Assembly: GCA_038501785.1 (NCBI GenBank)
Contig: JBAMJR010000006.1
Coordinates: 1,005,501 to 1,069,500, forward strand
Reading direction: 5' to 3'
Length of the DNA stretch: 64,000 nucleotides
From: Myoxocephalus aenaeus
Taxonomy: Eukaryota; Chordata; Actinopteri; Perciformes; Cottidae
In this document: positions 48,061 through 61,372 of the stretch, one piece after another
Layout of the letters: every line of letters begins with the position of its first letter
How positions within the stretch are numbered: position 1 is the first letter of the stretch
The notes under the pieces: generated by a model
Told to the model about the DNA's origin: nothing
The model's database searches: none
What the model saw: the letters and a program-made list of their open reading frames with translations, nothing else
Program-made: the position numbers and the translations under genes

Positions 48061-50822
48061 AACAATGCTTGTAAGAGAATACTTAATTAGTCAAAAAGTG
48101 TGCATCAAATGGTGCATTCTTAAAAAAGGCTATGTTATCAATGTAATACAAAAACTTGTCTTTAAATGTAACCTTTGTTGGTTAATAACATTCAAACTCA
48201 AACTTCTAATCTCCAAATAGATGGTATCATAAAGTTGTCTTAAGGGCGCCATGGGAGAAACAGCCCAAACATTTTTGGAATAATAAGGAAATAATGAAGT
48301 TTAAATACCTCGTTTTATGAACGCTCAGATTTAATCACATATCTAAACTCTTTCTAAATGAATGTAGCTCATAAATTCCTCAGTTATTGAATTCAGATTC
48401 CTCCTGTTTGGACAGCTGGTCAGAGTTTTAAGCGACTTGCCTGCATGAGACACCAGTATTACCAGTGTGGGTCCTTCCGTTTGTCATGCATTTACTACGA
48501 GTATCATCTTAGATGTACTTCCTTTTAGATCCCTGAGGAAAGAAACACAAACATTTCTGATGTAGACAAACACGACATTACAGTATGTACTCTGAATCAG
48601 TACAGCTTCACCGCAACCCAACAGCAGACAGGGTTTTAATTCACAGTTTGTGTTCGGGGCAGACGATGTGAAATAATGATGACAGAAAATGGATAGAGAT
48701 TCCTCATGTTTTTGCACACATGTCCAATGTCTTTTGTTATGACTGTATAACCTCCTTGTCATACTTGTATTCATCACATGCAACATTTTCCTTTCAGCTT
48801 GCCTTATGATTTTGTATTTAAATTCCATTTTCCATGTCACTGCTCGCCATGTTGAAACAAAACATATCATCCAATCTATGTCAACATGTCAGGGTGCTCT
48901 AGTTTGATTAAATGCCTTCTTTCCTCGAGCTGCACAGAAAACTGAAGCTAAACTTTGTGCAACTTCAGCTGTTTCATATCTTTCATTCCGTTTTCTGTGT
49001 AAATGTTGATAGCACGATTGAGTTTCATGGAGAGAGATTTAATTTGTTGCTCTGCAGTTGTGAAATGTAAAACGCGATACAAAATGCTACTTGGTGAGGC
49101 ACAAGCCATTCCTTAAGTTATCTGCCCTGCTCCAGCGTGGCACAGTAACACAGGACCAAAGTAAGGATATATGTCCTGTCTAATCAGGTTGAATTTAAAA
49201 CAATTAGGCTGTTTTTAGGACAAAAAAAGAGTGCATTTGCTGAAATCACTTTTTCTATACATTTGGAACATGGTGTACACCTATGCCAACCTCATCCTCT
49301 CACAGTTTTATCCAGTGTGGTCACTGACTGTGTTATGCAAAACGGCTTAGTCAACTGACACAGATTCTGGTAAGCTGAGCCAGTGCCATGCTGAAAACTG
49401 AGTCGGCATTCACAAGTGTCCCTGTGACACAGTGAGCACAGTTCATTTTGTGTTGCGGTATTAATCAACAGGCAGATCAAAGCTGTCACTCTGCTACTAC
49501 AGGGTTCGTGAAGCTGCACTGGTTGGCTGTCAGTCAAGATGAGACCTGGCTGAGCTCTGGCCTCCTGAGTCCCTGGGCCACCTGGTACGAGATCTTGACT
49601 GAAGAGAAAGGGGAGGATTTCTCAAAGAAAACATGGGAGGGAGGCTGCTGATGTAACCTGCTACACAGATACAAAGCAATAAGCACAGCAAGATGGAGAC
49701 ACGATTTGATCCAACAAGACATTAAGACTCACATTATTATCAGCATGAAAATACATTTAACATCATTCGTGTACGATTAAAAATAAGAGTTTTGAAAGCC
49801 AATATTGTCTCCATAAATTCAAAAGCAGAGGACATTTTTAAAGACTTTTTGAAAGGCTTTTTAATTTTTTAATAGTGAAAGATTGAAGCACTGCCCTCTA
49901 GTGATGGCAATTAATGTGAATGTATGCATTTAAAAACACCTGTAAATACAATGGACATAACAAACCAAAAAACATTCGCTCTAAAATATTTTCTTTCACT
50001 TTCTTTCACCAGGAATTAAGGACTAAACAACCACACCCTGGACATTTCTTTAGAGTTAAATAATTAGGAACAGTCATTAAGTTGGCAGGAGCTACTGCAC
50101 TGGATCGTTGTGGCTCAACACACCAGTCTATCCTCAAGCTAGCATCGTTCTTCTAAGAAACAGCAGAGGTGGAATGCCCCCAAACAAACAAAGCAAAGAC
50201 TCTGTAGGGCATCTTCACAATCACTGGCATCCCCACTGAAGTGAGAGCTGGCGGTAAAACACGTCAGCCATTAGACCTCAGGAAAGAGGATATGAAGACA
50301 GCCAATAGTCTGGCAGAAACAATGGACAACATATCTAGTGGGGGTGTTTGTATGATGGACCCGTACTATATGGTCATAAAAGATTAAATGAGTGTTTGCT
50401 TACACAAGCCCAGCCTGTCATTAGAGTCTAAGGATTGTGGCGTGCTGGAAGAAACAAGAGCTCAGAGATGTTCCAGGCTAAAGTCACCATGTTGGTGTTC
50501 TCTTAAAGAACGACTACAAGTGGATTTAAGGAACATACTGTACCACAAAGCCACAGCTGAGGCTGAAGCTGTGATGTCTGAGGGATACTCAAAGATTATT
50601 AATCCGACCTCTTATATCAAGTCTCCACTTCTGATCCTATATATAGCCAAGACACGAAAGAAACATTCTCAATGCATATCGGTGCCTTGATATAAACATT
50701 TAACTCGGACTGTCTAATAACTGTGTCGTCCTTTTTGTATTATGTTATTCTTCTCATAACAATTTGTTTCACATTAAAAAAAAGGGAGAAATCATCAAGT
50801 GTTGTTGAGCACAAAGGTTGAG

Positions 50823-50828
50823 TTTATT
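50823..50828 (-). terminator. rbm5: rbm5 polyadenylation signal
   Basis: AATAAA on the minus strand lies 265 bp beyond the rbm5 stop codon (51,093), the spacing expected for a short 3' UTR. Confidence 0.75.
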
Positions 50829-51092
50829 GTCACATTGATTCTTTAGATTTTCACGGAAACAAAACCTCAGCAAGTCTGAATAATTTTATGTACAAACGCT
50901 ATACAATATTTACATGTTTAGTCAACTAAAAAGATACTTTGGATGACAAAATATCTCGCTATATAAAACACCATTATGTACATAGAGATAGAAATTACAG
51001 TTTGAGTCTGTGCAGCTCTTTCTTTTCACAGTATCATTTGGCCACAATATTAATATTTCCTGGTTCAGCAGGATTACTTTTCCCTCTCCAGT

Positions 51093-54000
51093 TCACTCCA
51101 TCTCAGTGAAGCGTGCGAACATGGCCTTTCGAACAGCATCCTTGTAGGTGTCAGATGCTGAGAGTTCATATGAGCTTCCTTTAATGCCCAAGCCTGTGCC
51201 CTTGGTCCTTAATGAAGCCTGTGGGGGAAAGATGGTGATTAGAGGAGACAGATTGGATGCAGACACTCCTCAGGTAACACTGCTAATTACTTTGAGAGTG
51301 AAAAAAATAAATAACACATTGACATGCATATTCCATCTGCCAGGAGCTGGTAGGGAGACAAGAAAAATGTAAAATAATTGCAGTTGGCCTCCTCACCGAG
51401 ATGGGAGCGGTGATGCCCTGTTGGTGGCGCCCCAGACCTTTGCCTTCCTGCCAGCCCATCGCTTGCAACATTTTGTTTCCAATGTTATCACTCGTGAGGC
51501 CGTCTTTGGTCGGCTGTTCGTAGTTTCTGTTGAATGTGAATGACAGACGGTGTTTAAAATGACTTTGTGATCAATCACAGATGTTTGCAGTGTAATGTAA
51601 TTCTTACACTGTTGGAGTTGGTGGTTTATAGAATTTCTTCTTTGGAGCAGGCGGTTCAGGAACCCCGTACTTCTCCCTTCTCTCTGCAGCTCGGTCTCTG
51701 TATTTCAGCTGGTAAAAACAGGACCATGACACTTTATTGTGTCCTCACATTTTGTGACCTCATTGCAAAAAAAATAAAAAAATCTTAAACCAATACCTCT
51801 GTTTCTTTTCTCTCTAGCTCCTCCAGCTCAGCTTCTGTGAGTTGTGATCTTCTCTGAATTTCCAAGTTTTGCTTCAACAAATGAAAGCAACTTTAATTGC
51901 CAAATAAATATTCCATTCAAATTCAGATTTAACTTTATTGTACAAGTACTAGGACAACGAAATGCAGTTTTAGCATCTAACCAGAAGTGCAAAAAGAAGC
52001 AATAAATGTGCTCACATAATATTTATTAAAGACTGCAGAAGATCAATAATGTTCTTTCCATTTTGTATTGAAGCTTTAACTGTTGAACAGATGGCACTGT
52101 CCAGAATATTCACAGCTACCTGCAGATTAAACGCCTGCTGTTTCACCATCCTCACCTTGTGGAGGTCGGAGAGCTGCTGGTGACGCAGCAGCGCATCCTT
52201 TTTGGGGAACTGCCGTCGACACAGCAGACAAACCATCCTATTCCAGTCGGTTATTTTCCCCTCCTCATCTGCTGCTCTATCTGAGCAGCCCTCCTCTGGG
52301 TCACTGTCTCCGTTGTAAGCAGCAACCAGGCCGCTCTGTAATATGAGAAAGGATAAAGGATTACATGTTGTGGGATTTATCTTTATTAATGATTTGTGGA
52401 GTGTGGAAATGAAGGCACAAACAAACCTTAGCTGAAGGCTCCTGCTCTGGGATTTTGAATTGTTCAATCATGAGAGATGGCATCTCAAAACCTGCCATTT
52501 GCTGAAAATGAAGCAACAAATTTCATCAACAAATAACCAAAACTGAGCTATATCGTGATTCTCAGAGTGGGGTCCCCTGGCACTCTGTCAGGCGTCTGTG
52601 AAACGTTTTCAGATTCATTCATTTAAATGACCATAGACAGTAATTTTATTTTATTTTTTTTAACCAAAGGTTTATAGTGCTACAAATAATATTTTCATTT
52701 ATAAATCTACAGTGTAATAGATCATATATTATGTTCTAATGTAAAAAGACATACACAAGGGGGCCCCGGTATATTCTCGATCTTGTAAGGGGTCCATGGC
52801 TAAAAACTGAATGAGAAACTCTGAGCTTTATTAGTTCACATCTAAAAAAAAACCTAAAAAAAAAAAAAACATACTAACGCCTAGTACCTTTTTCTCAAAG
52901 AGGAAGAAACCGGCATTGGCAGCTGCAGACTCTCTTCTTTCTTCCTCTTTGGATGGTCCAAAGCCTTGGAAACTGCTCTTAAAACTTTCTTTTTGCTTAT
53001 TTAAAGTTTTTGCCCACCGTTCCATGTCCTTTGCAATCTGCAATTGTATCATCAGTCAGTACGGATATCATTTAAATGACAAGATATAATCCATACAGAG
53101 AATAACTTCTTAAAAGTAGCATTTTACCTGCTGAGCAGACTTGCTTTTGGGCTTTTCTTTTTTCTCTTTGGGCTCTTTACTGTTTGTGGCTAGGCGTGTG
53201 TCTGATTCAGCCGGTGCAGGGACGTAGGTCTCGTTCTCACTGTCCCAGTAGAGGTACTGCTGAGTCTCCGAGTTAAAGTAGTACTATTGATGACAAGCAT
53301 AAGAAAAAGGGATGTAAACCGTTTTAAATCAAATAAATAACAAACAAAAGCATTGTGTTTAGCAATATATTCTGCACATAAAGCGAGACCACAGGGAACA
53401 TACTTGGCTGCTGGGATCATAGTACAGGCCGGTCTGTGAATCATAGTAGTACCCTGAAGACTCATCATACTGGTATGTGGAGGTGTCGGGGGCAGCTACA
53501 GAAACAACAAGCGGCACATATGAAACAAAACATGCCTCATAAAGCACATAAAATAAATCTACGGTTGATTTATTCAATCACGTGCAGAGGAGCCATTGTG
53601 AAGCCAACTAATCTCACCTGCTGTGTGAGCAGTCGGGGCCGCACAGACGGCCGCTGCTACAGCGGAAGCTGCTGGTGTTACCAGAGGTACAGTGCAAACA
53701 CTAGCAATCTGTTGTGCTGCATCAACGGCCCGCACTAACTGATGAGACAGAGTGAGAAGGGAAGAAATCATGATTTATTTTGTAGCCACCATACAACACC
53801 AGAGTTGAACATTTTACATTTAGGACACAGATGCCATGTTAATACACCGCCTACCTGTATGGCAGGCTGGCTGATAATGACAGGTTGGTAAACCTGAGCC
53901 ATCTGGGATATGACCACACCTGCAGGGATCAATGTCTGCATTCCTGGAGCAGCTAAAGACAGTTGGTAGTGGTAGATTAGCAATCCCAGTCCAAAAAAAT

Positions 54001-57000
54001 AAAAAATTCAAATACCTCGGAGAGATTTGAGAACTCTTTTTACCTCCGAGTAACCCATCTCCGATGACAGGAGCCAATGCTTCAGGCTGCTGCCATAATT
54101 GATAATTCTGTCCCTACATGAGAGGAAAAAACGTTTCGTCAATCACTGGTCTTCCTTGTGTAAGTCACTGCCTCAATAAAGTAGACTGTAAACTGACCTG
54201 CGTTTGCTGTGCATAGCCGTCTGGAAGGGCAATGTAGTCAGAGGTGGGACCAGAACCTTGCTGTAACTATAAGAAAATACAGAGAAGAGTCAGCAGCAAC
54301 ACACAATAACCCCAACAAGTAACCCCAAGTTTTAGTCTCTTTCCTACTTTTAAAAGATGCCATATTTTCAAGGATGTGTACTAAAAACAGCTCTTCTTAT
54401 ACACAACCAACTTCAGTCTTGATAAATCACATTAAAAACACAAACATATCTGCATACTTGTATCACAACAGGTTTTTCCCCCAGTGGTTTGCACATCTGT
54501 AGTCATACCACCGTTAAGCAGTTCAGGCCACAAGTGTTCTTTGCCTTACTTTGATGTCCAATGACTGAGTTCAGGAATTGTAAGTGCAACAAAATGACTT
54601 TGAAGTACAAAACAGCAGAAATAAAACCCTGATACCTGACTGGATGACCACTGAGCGGCAGCAATAGCTGTGCTGGCAACAGAGAGAGCATTTGCTCTGA
54701 TCCCATCAGGTTGAGTTGAGTCTCTGGAAAGGCCACAGAGCAATTAGTCAAACCTGAAAACTGTAGCACATTCAGGATGAAAATGAGTCATTGATTAGCT
54801 TCAACTATGCTTGCATTTGAATTACTGGAGGAACAAATAAGCATCCACAAAAATGTAATTAGAGATACAAAAGAGCTTATATGTGCTATTTTCGAATAAT
54901 AGAGCTGAATCAAACCGTGTGTGTGTGTGTGTACTCACTTCCTAGCACTCTTGGCATAATCCACACCGATAGTTTTTCCATCCAGTTTCAGAGGTGGCTG
55001 AAGGCTCTGGAGAATGGTGAGCAGCTGAGAAGACTCCTATGCAGGAAATAACAGATGCAAAATTGTCTAACGCGTGTACACCCCAGAAGAAACATACAGA
55101 CTTATATCATAACTACATATGGACTACAGAAATAACATACCAGGGGAGATGAGAGCTGAACAAAGGCGAAGCCTCTATTCTGTCCCGTTTGCTTGTCTTT
55201 GATGAGGCGGATGTTGCCCACTGACAGGTTGGCATAGGGGGCCAATAGGTTCAAAATCCCATCAACAGTTGAAAGAGGGGCAATGTTTCTCAAAATGATT
55301 GCTGTAAACAAAAAAGATGTTCAAAAATTAAATGTAGAATATGATCACTGGAGGAACATACTATGTAAATATGTGGTGAAAACTCCCTTACTGTCTCCAT
55401 TGTAATCTCCTGGTTGTTGAGACTCAGCATTTAAACCACCTGTTGGCTCCCCATCTGTGTGACACAAGGTAGAGACACACAGGTGAACATTAGTCAGGGC
55501 GAGCCATGCAAATAGTGCAGGACACAGTGGGAGGTACTTAGTGAAAAGAACAAAAAACATATACTTGTAGTTTGTTGAAGCAGCAACTCACCGACTTTGG
55601 CCGCTCCACACCTGAAACACTTCTGCCTCTTCCGGAAATTGTACAGGCCACACTGTGATAAACCAACGAAAATGTTGCAGTCTTTTTTTAAGAAGAATAT
55701 ATATAATTCTGGGATCACTGTTTAATACCAAATGTATACATTCTTTTAAATGTAATTTTGTATTTATCCTATTTTTTACCCAGTGTATGACCGAGGTATT
55801 TTGTGTTTCTTGTTCTTTTTAATGACTCAACGTGGGCTCTTCGCCCGCTCTCAATCCAACTCTGCTAGCAAAGCAAACAAGTTCACTACGGGGAGAAATA
55901 CATGAGCAAAATAGCGGAAGAAATATACAAAAGACTGGGAAGGTGAAACAGAAATAAAGAATGGAAAGAATGTGCATCTTTGAATAATACCAAAGCTTAG
56001 TAAATATATAGCCTATTTACACATGTATTGTGAGTTTTGTTATATTATCATACAACAAAAATGCTAACAGTAGATACATAACCTATTTCCTTATTTATAA
56101 TATTTAGTATTCACTATGAGTATGATTAAAATGATATAGTGAAGCAACATAATTCCATGTTTCAGTTGAAATAAAGACAAGTATTGCATTAACTACAGTA
56201 TATAAAGTAAAGCTGTATGCTACATGTTGTCCAGGCAGAGAGGAAGAGGAAAGAAGAGATTACTTGTGTGTGCCAGTGAATTGATCTCCACTTTCACAGA
56301 GCTATATTGCATGCAATATTTACAAAGACAAAAAGTTGTACTCACTGCATTGCAAAGCCAGTTTTCAAACTTCTGCCTCCTGTTGCTGTAGTGCAGTGCA
56401 ATGCTCTTCCCCTGGATCACCAACTTGGTCTGCGAAGTCAAAAGCCACCAGTTATTTCAAACTCCAAAGAGAAGAGTGAGAGCAGCTGGAACGGGAAAGA
56501 GTGGCTAGGCTTACACTCTTAGCTGCTTAGGTAGAGTGTCTCAGGGAGTAAAAGGGAACAGAAGTAGAAAGTGAAGTTCAGAGAAAAAGCTGCAGTTCTG
56601 TGTATGAGGTCTCAAAACAAACATAAAAAGGTTCTACGTGTTTGGGATCGGAGTGCTGCCAGCTCATCCGTGTCTCACTCCAGTCTTCGGATTTTAAATG
56701 GAGATGAGGAAATATCCAAGTGACTGAGCTGGAGCAGAATGTGTTATGGAACCACTGTCTTTTTTCATGAGGGGCAAAAGCGTATTTAGCTTAAGGTCCT
56801 AAATATTTTCTGCATCATGTCTTGGTTAATATTTGTAACAGAGCCGACAAAAGATTTCATTGCATTTCCAAAAGCAGAAACCTACATACAGGGATTCAAC
56901 ACTGAAATCCTAGCAGAGTAAACTAAGCAGTTGAGAGACTATTATGTCTGAAAAAGCTGCTGTATACAAATAAATGAGCCAAGTTTGTGATATCACAGTT

Positions 57001-58810
57001 TTGTGTGACCACGGTTATGATACAGTACTGCAACTAAACACCAACAGTTTTCAAGATCTGTCTATTGCAAATATGCACAGCTCTCAATGATCAGTCATAT
57101 ATTGGTTATTTGGGGCTCTAATCTCCAAGACTAGCTCGAAACTTGGTGATTGTTGAGGCAACCTGATTGGTCTCCATCCATCGGGTAGAATCTTGCAAGT
57201 GATAAAACTCCACGAAGGCGAAACCTCGGCTTATACCTAGAGACAGCATTCAAATATAGACGGGAGGCGTGTTAGTGAGAATGCTTTGGTCGACATTCAA
57301 ACTCACAATGGGCTTGTACACTCCAATGCAAATCAAAATGGAGAGGAGGGGGGGGGGGGGGGGGGGGGGGCAGGTGCTTACAAGGTCATGGGGTGGGGGA
57401 AGATTTAGTTTAACATAACATTTCATGTCTGTACAACAATGGTGGAGGAATAGTACATACAGTTACCTCCTTACCTGGCGACATTATGAAAACCAGACAA
57501 TCTATGTGACACAAAGGATCCCCTGATAGTTGTAATATGAGTTTTTTTTTTTTCATGAATTGAAATAAATAAATAGGTAATGTGGGTTGAAAGACAGAGC
57601 GTGGAGGTGAACGCGAGACACTCAACACTCACCTGTTCTTTTCTTCATCAAGCGAATGTCCACAGGCTGGGGCCCCTGTAGCTGCTCGAGTGCGGAGCGG
57701 ATCTGGAGAATTGGAGGAGAGGGTCAACATTCACGCGAATACAACTCTTCTTCTTTCTCACTGTTCTGCGAAACATTTACAACATTTCACAATCAGTTTC
57801 AATAGCATAGAGCGAACCCTATTAGCAAACTTCATGTCATTTCCCCATTTTGAGAAAAGGTCAGCTGCTTCTTTCTTACTAGGTTAGTTGCATCACACAC
57901 ACAACATTTTGATACTAGTTGTATTCCTCTAACGAATTAATCTTCCGAAACTATACAAACTGCTTGAAGAAATCCTCAGACATTGCGGTAAAGGCAGACA
58001 AAATAAAGCCAAAACCCTCACAATCAGCTGCTTGATGGCGGATAAACTGTGGTGCCAGCCTACGTTTTGAAAAAGTAGGTCAACAAATTAAACAAATTGA
58101 AACAATTTACATTCACAATAGGATCTCAGGTGTGACTAATTTCTACGCCACGACTTAAAATCCACTCCAGGTCCGTTTACAGATTGACCTCTCCGCCTCG
58201 AATACCGTTACATTCTTTACAAGGGAGTTGCTGTGCCTCATGACAAATTAACCACAAGGCTTTAGCCTTAAAAAGAATCAGTGAGGCTTGTGAGCTTACA
58301 TCATCCTCTGTGACATGAAGAGAGAGACCCCTCAGCATTATAGTTTTGCTCTCCTCCTCCTCCTCCTCCTGCTCCATTTTATAGTCCTGGTCTGGATAAT
58401 CCCCATCGTATTCATCATCAGATCTGTCACTATTGCGCCGTTTTCTGCCCCTCTGCTGCAGACAAAGAACATAAATAATACTGTCTGTTAATATGACATG
58501 TATGTTTTGTATTGTTCTGTTACATCCGTGACAGCAACCTAAGCTGGCAAATGTATTCGCATCCCCTCACCTCTGGACTGTCTCTGCGCTCATCAAAACG
58601 GTCTCTGTGTCGGTCATAATCCCTCTCCACATCTCTACTCCGTCTTTCGTGCCATTCTGCAGGATCTTCCCTCCTCCCATCAGAGCCATATCTTCCACTA
58701 CGTTCACACCGACTCAGCCTGGAACAGAAAAGGAGTGTCGTTGAGAATACACTGAACATGTGCCACTTGTGTATTGTATAATGCTCATCTTACCTTTTAT
58801 CAGCTCCCAT
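51093..58810 (-). CDS. rbm5: rbm5: RNA-binding protein 5, splicing regulator, 24 coding exons, 820 aa
   Basis: Nuclear RNA-binding protein of the spliceosomal A complex that regulates alternative splicing (in mammals, of FAS and caspase-2 among others). The exons join in phase to 820 aa (human RBM5 is 815). Order: an Arg/Asp/Glu-rich start MGADKRLSRCERSGRYGSDG; a run of seven acidic residues (84-90); RRM1 (about 93-172; RNP2 IMLRGL 94-99, RNP1 RGFAFVEF 134-141); a RanBP2-type zinc finger with Trp179, Cys181, Cys184, Cys195 and Cys198; RRM2 (226-305; RNP2 IILRNI, RNP1 RGFAFVQL); a Gln/Ala-rich linker; an OCRE domain of Tyr-rich repeats (466-512, YQYDESSGYYYD...GLYYDP); a Lys-rich segment; a C2H2 finger with Cys653, Cys656, His669 and His676; and a G-patch (746 onward, NIGNKMLQAMGW). 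It ends FARFTEME, as in mammals. The N-terminus separates it from RBM10. No disruption was seen. Confidence 0.95.
57348..57370. repeat. poly-G tract of 23
   Basis: An uninterrupted G run on the plus strand, about 112 nt upstream (minus strand) of the rbm5 exon that starts at 57,236. The transcript carries a C-run. The tract could form a G-quadruplex on the non-transcript strand, and its exact length may be a sequencing estimate. Confidence 0.95.
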
Positions 58811-59128
58811 GGTGAATGGAGAAGCGACACGTTTGATCAAGGAACTCTGTAGAAAAATTAAAAAAAATAATGAAACGTTATAGCTAAAAAGCCGGTTTGT
58901 CATGAACACTCTAAGCCACGGATACAAAAGGCCTGATTTGAGACGACTGACATAAAATGTGTCAGATGGAGGTGCACTTAAGCTTCAAGAAAACCGGTCT
59001 ACTGATCGTTTAAGGCTCAGATCGGACTGCCAAGCTGACCCGGTGTTACGGTTTGACAAGCGACCCAGCTGACGCGGACCTCTACTAACACACTAGCGAG
59101 CAGGCCACTTTAACTCGCGATGTGCGGT

Positions 59129-59136
59129 TGACGTCA
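59129..59136. promoter_or_regulatory. rbm5: perfect CRE palindrome TGACGTCA
   Basis: The eight-base consensus for CREB/ATF binding lies in the GC-rich block about 320 bp upstream of the rbm5 start codon, followed by a second half-site TGACG (59,141-59,145). Position fits the rbm5 promoter. Function is inferred from the motif alone. Confidence 0.55.
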
Positions 59137-61143
59137 TCTTTGACGTTTGATACCGTGTGGGTCAGCTCCCGTGACCTTACATCACGTAGCTTACGTCGGC
59201 AGAAAAAAATGAATATATTCGTGTTACATACTGTTTTGATAACACAGACTGCTTTTATCTGTTAGTTACCGGATTTGTTTCAAGCTAGACGTTTTTTTCC
59301 TTCAGTTTCCGGTCAGCGGAGTCTTCTTCTCTGTTTAAGGCAAACTGATTAATTGCACTATAGCGCCACCCAGTGATCTGGAGAATATAGAGCACACAAC
59401 AAACGAGCGAATATTAACGATATATCCCTGTGGAAACGACTGTGTCCGCCTATCAAGACATCTAGTGTACTTAAAATAAACATAAACTGATTAATATACA
59501 TTTATGCAATAATATGTAAGTAATATTGTATCACTTCAAGTCAAGTGTTGGCTAAATCTATCTTTGTAGATAGGTCTGGCTATGCAAGCCATGGTAGAAG
59601 CAGATTAGAGTAGGCCGAACAGTTTGCATTGTCTAAAAATACAGTCAATAAATCAGGTTCCTTGTCTGATTCATTAAGAAAGAAAATAAAAGATCTTCCT
59701 TGCCATCATTCATTTCTAAACACAACATGTGTCTATGTGTTATGCTTGTTTCAGTTTGATACAATTCATTTTAGTCTCTGGACTTTTAATATATTACTGC
59801 TCTAAACATTTATCTGCAATTTCACTATACTTTCATTCATACATGTGCATCAATTAAACAATAAAAGAGATATGTTAAATTCTATATAATTTACAATGGC
59901 CTTGTGTTGATCTCAAATAAAAATTAAGCTTTTACTGTATTTAAGATTTGGAAACAAACACAGAAAGAGTTTGACAATTATATTCCTTCTGTATTTGGTT
60001 TCTGTAACCTATATCATGCCACCTAATATGTATTTTGTCCTGTTCAGTGCTGAAAAGTAACTAAGAATATTTAATCATGTAAGGTACTTAACTTGATTAT
60101 TTCCATTTTCTGCTACTTAAAACTTCTATCCTACAATTAAAAGTGAAATACTGTACTTTGTAATCAATTATATAAATTCAATACCTTTAGTTAGTTACTT
60201 TGCTGGTTAAGATGAACACAAAATATACTCAAGAAATACAATTGGATGCACCACTTAAAGTAATACTTAATTCATCCTTAAGGGAAATTAACTAATTAGC
60301 CAGCAGTATCAAAAGTAAATTGATTGATCCACCTTCATCAGCTGCAACTTTAAAGTGATGTAGTTACATATGGTTCTGAAATGGGCATGATGAGTGCTTT
60401 TACTTTTGGTACTTAATGTGCATTTTCATGTCAATACTTTTGCACTTTTTTTTTATGTAAGAGTTTTGCTTGTAGAATACGTGTATGCTGTGATATTGCG
60501 ATCCTTAAGTTACAGAGTATATCTTCAACCACTGGTGCAATTCGCCCTTTGGTACTGCGATGGACCTCAGGCTGACATCAGCGCTGGCTGGCCCGGGCAA
60601 GCAGTTCCCCCCATCACCGCGGGGTGGCGCTGCAGTCCCGGCGAGGCGCGGATAAGCTGCAGTAGCAGAAGCAGAACTGTGCTCTCATCCACAGACATTA
60701 GGCTCCCATCCCTCAACAACACAGCGCAATGGCCGCATCAGTGGATTATAACTGTTAAATGTTGTTTAATTATTTTTGTAACTAGCGTTACCTCGTAAAG
60801 CGTATGATTCGCGTCCCTCGCAGCTGCGCTACAAACACTGCAAGTGGTCTCTACTGCGCTAAGACGACTCACCAGCGGCCACACACCGTGACCCGGGCAC
60901 CAGGAGGAAGGTAGCCAGCTGGCTAACGTTACCGTTAGCGGACCACTAGCGTCAGCTGTTTTACTCGGTGGTGGTTTACATTAATTACCGCTGCGGTTTT
61001 TCACAAACAACATATTGTTTTTACTCGTTGAAGGGGAGGTTTGATTAGGTGGTTTAACGTTTGCCTCGATAACGGCAGCTATTAGTAACGTTAGGTTCAT
61101 GACGCCGGCTAGCTAGCTAAATAGGCTGACAGGAGGGCTGACA

Positions 61144-61176
61144 CGAGCCTCGAAACCACAGAGGTTTCGAGGCTCG
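61144..61176. repeat. GC-rich hairpin upstream of emc3
   Basis: Perfect 14-bp arms (CGAGCCTCGAAACC and its complement) are separated by 5 nt. It lies about 200 bp upstream of the emc3 start codon, in the presumed first intron or promoter. Confidence 0.9.
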
Positions 61177-61372
61177 ACGTAGCTAGCGTTAAGTTACATC
61201 TTCTTACTAAATTAGTAAATGACTGCAATAAAAATATCTTCCATCAGTTAGAACCTCACCCCAATAGTTGAGACCGATAAAAGCTGTGTTTAACTTGCCC
61301 GCTATGTTTTGAAAGTATTTTGCTGACGCTCGCGTTGCTGTGTTTCATTCTCCAGCTGAGCTACCAGGCTGC

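Larger units (their letters stand above)
43260..50820. other. intergenic stretch between slc38a3 and rbm5
   Basis: This 7.5-kb interval contains no splice-flanked coding segment that I recognise on either strand. In human the corresponding interval carries SEMA3F and GNAT1, and neither shows here. It holds interspersed repeats at about 44,600-45,365 and 47,925-48,060 and a (CA)n tract near 47,525-47,557. The rest is plain AT-rich sequence with short frames. Confidence 0.6.
51093..58846 (-). other. rbm5: rbm5 exon map
   Basis: Coding segments in transcript order: 58,810-58,794; 58,718-58,571; 58,455-58,300; 57,702-57,633; 57,236-57,163; 56,429-56,346; 55,652-55,592; 55,454-55,392; 55,301-55,141; 55,036-54,939; 54,723-54,636; 54,266-54,198; 54,113-54,044; 53,952-53,855; 53,738-53,618; 53,495-53,404; 53,283-53,128; 53,037-52,888; 52,501-52,427; 52,335-52,156; 51,871-51,797; 51,708-51,608; 51,526-51,397; 51,218-51,093. 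The ATG exon has a strong acceptor (TTTTTCTACAG, exon from 58,846), so a non-coding first exon must lie upstream, towards 59,100; I could not place its donor. Two acceptors 6 nt apart are possible at 54,266 and 54,260. Confidence 0.86.
58850..61372. promoter_or_regulatory. head-to-head promoter interval of rbm5 and emc3
   Basis: rbm5 (minus) and emc3 (plus) start codons are 2.56 kb apart and diverge. The interval is not one CpG island. GC-rich blocks lie near 59,030-59,170 (rbm5 side) and 60,560-61,170 (emc3 side), with about 1.4 kb of AT-rich sequence between, so two separate promoters are likely. A perfect cyclic-AMP response element, TGACGTCA, is at 59,129-59,136. For emc3, a donor-like GAGGAAG followed by GTAGCC at 60,911 and an acceptor-like TTCTCCAG ending at 61,355 suggest a spliced 5' UTR. 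The frame at 60,394-60,798 has no recognisable domain. Confidence 0.55.

Noticed and set aside
43260..50820. Possible sema3f or gnat1 between slc38a3 and rbm5
   Set aside because: Expected from human gene order, but no exon resembling either was found on reading both strands by eye.
60394..60798. 134-aa plus-strand frame upstream of emc3
   Set aside because: It starts in AT-rich sequence and runs into the CpG-rich promoter; no domain, no homologue recognised.
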